This document shows, piece after piece, positions 63,635-64,000 of a stretch of DNA of 64,000 nt. The translations under genes and the position numbers were made by a program. Under the pieces are notes generated by a model. It saw only the letters and a list, made by a program, of their open reading frames with translations. It was not told the DNA's origin and searched no databases. The stretch is from Flavobacterium salmonis (GTDB lineage Bacteria > Bacteroidota > Bacteroidia > Flavobacteriales > Flavobacteriaceae). Within the stretch, counting starts at the first letter, position 1, and every line of letters begins with the position of its first letter. The DNA lies in NCBI RefSeq assembly GCF_903819435.1, contig NZ_CAIJDP010000058.1, positions 1-64,000 of the forward strand, in the 5' to 3' direction.

Positions 63635-64000
63635 ATGCTTCAGAAAAATTTTTCAGGATATGTCTTCGAAACCGGGACTGATGAAGCCGGAAGAGGTTGT
63701 CTGGCGGGACCGGTTACTGCTGCAGCTGTTATTTTACCTGCTGATTTTGAGCACTCTTTTTTAAATGACAGTAAACAATTATCTGAAAAAATAAGAGAAT
63801 CTTTAAAACCCATTATCGAAGAAAACGCCGTATGCTTTGCTGTAACACATTTACATCCGGATGAGATTGACGAAATAAATATCCTGAATGCTTCGATGAA
63901 AGGAATGCAGGAATGTATTTTAAAATTAAAGCAGATCCCGGAGTTTATTATTGTTGACGGTAACCGCTCGCTAAATGCAAAATTAGGTCTGAAAAATACA
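63635..64000 (+). CDS. rnhB: Ribonuclease HII, 5' part (cut by window end)
   Basis: The first 122 codons of RNase HII, starting [21 protein letters not shown]. Catalytic D16 and E17 are in TDEAGRG, followed by [24 protein letters not shown], and the third acid in [10 protein letters not shown]. The enzyme removes ribonucleotides and RNA primers from DNA in the cytosol. About 75-85 residues of the usual length are missing because the window ends at 64000. The gene is divergent from the porin gene. Confidence 0.95.
   Translation, partial: MLQKNFSGYVFETGTDEAGRGCLAGPVTAAAVILPADFEHSFLNDSKQLSEKIRESLKPIIEENAVCFAVTHLHPDEIDEINILNASMKGMQECILKLKQIPEFIIVDGNRSLNAKLGLKNT

Overview
The window looks like a stretch of chromosome from a Flavobacterium-like member of the Bacteroidota. 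It is AT-rich. It carries SusC/SusD-type glycan uptake genes, a hybrid two-component system (HTCS), C-terminal type IX secretion (T9SS) sorting domains, promoters of the TAnnTTTG type, and essentially no Shine-Dalgarno sites. Assignments come from reading motifs and architecture; no database search was run.

Layout. (1) 1-600: terminator-like hairpins and a tRNA-like scrap, no gene seen. (2) 602-6886 (+): a cytosolic hybrid sensor kinase, a single-domain response regulator, a membrane HEAT-repeat protein and a processive family-2 glycosyltransferase in a compact run, then a DUF6625-type putative glycosyltransferase and a small membrane protein. (3) 6939-18180: the rhamnogalacturonan side of a pectin locus: GH2, PL10 pectate lyase and PL11 rhamnogalacturonan lyase on the minus strand, then a membrane AraC-type regulator and an outer-membrane receptor on the plus strand. 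(4) 18437-22544: five minus-strand genes with no visible link to pectin, containing a 206-bp MITE-like element with a 9-bp target duplication. (5) 22774-43057 (-): the homogalacturonan side: CE12 esterase, a second esterase, GH28, CE8, a second GH28, GH105, GH43, a DUF4957/DUF5123-type lipoprotein, SusD, SusC and a leading lipoprotein. (6) 43400-44160: REP-like palindromes and a GIY-YIG endonuclease gene whose 3' end is duplicated upstream. (7) 44192-51454: the HTCS regulator and a divergent GH3. (8) 51588-59570 (+): a divalent-metal efflux operon (Cys/His-rich small protein, CzcA-type RND pump fused to a TolC-type domain, membrane fusion lipoprotein, P1B-type ATPase). (9) 59825-64000: a small unknown gene, a cystathionine beta-synthase-like gene, a putative porin and the 5' part of rnhB.

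How the pectin genes fit together. CE8, one GH28 and PL11 carry T9SS tails and should act outside the cell; PL10 is a lipoprotein, likely on the surface. They would demethylate and cut homogalacturonan and RG-I. SusC/SusD and the two lipoproteins would bind and import the fragments. Periplasmic GH28, GH105, GH43, GH2, GH3 and the esterases would finish them. A shared sequence, gene-sense AAATAGYAATTTRTACC, lies upstream of the PL11, susCD and GH3 transcription units. It is a candidate operator for the HTCS encoded in the locus.

Most unusual points: the REP/GIY-YIG arrangement with a relic copy, the MITE-like element that itself contains REP arms, the shared operator, and an (AAAC)8 repeat after the metal operon.
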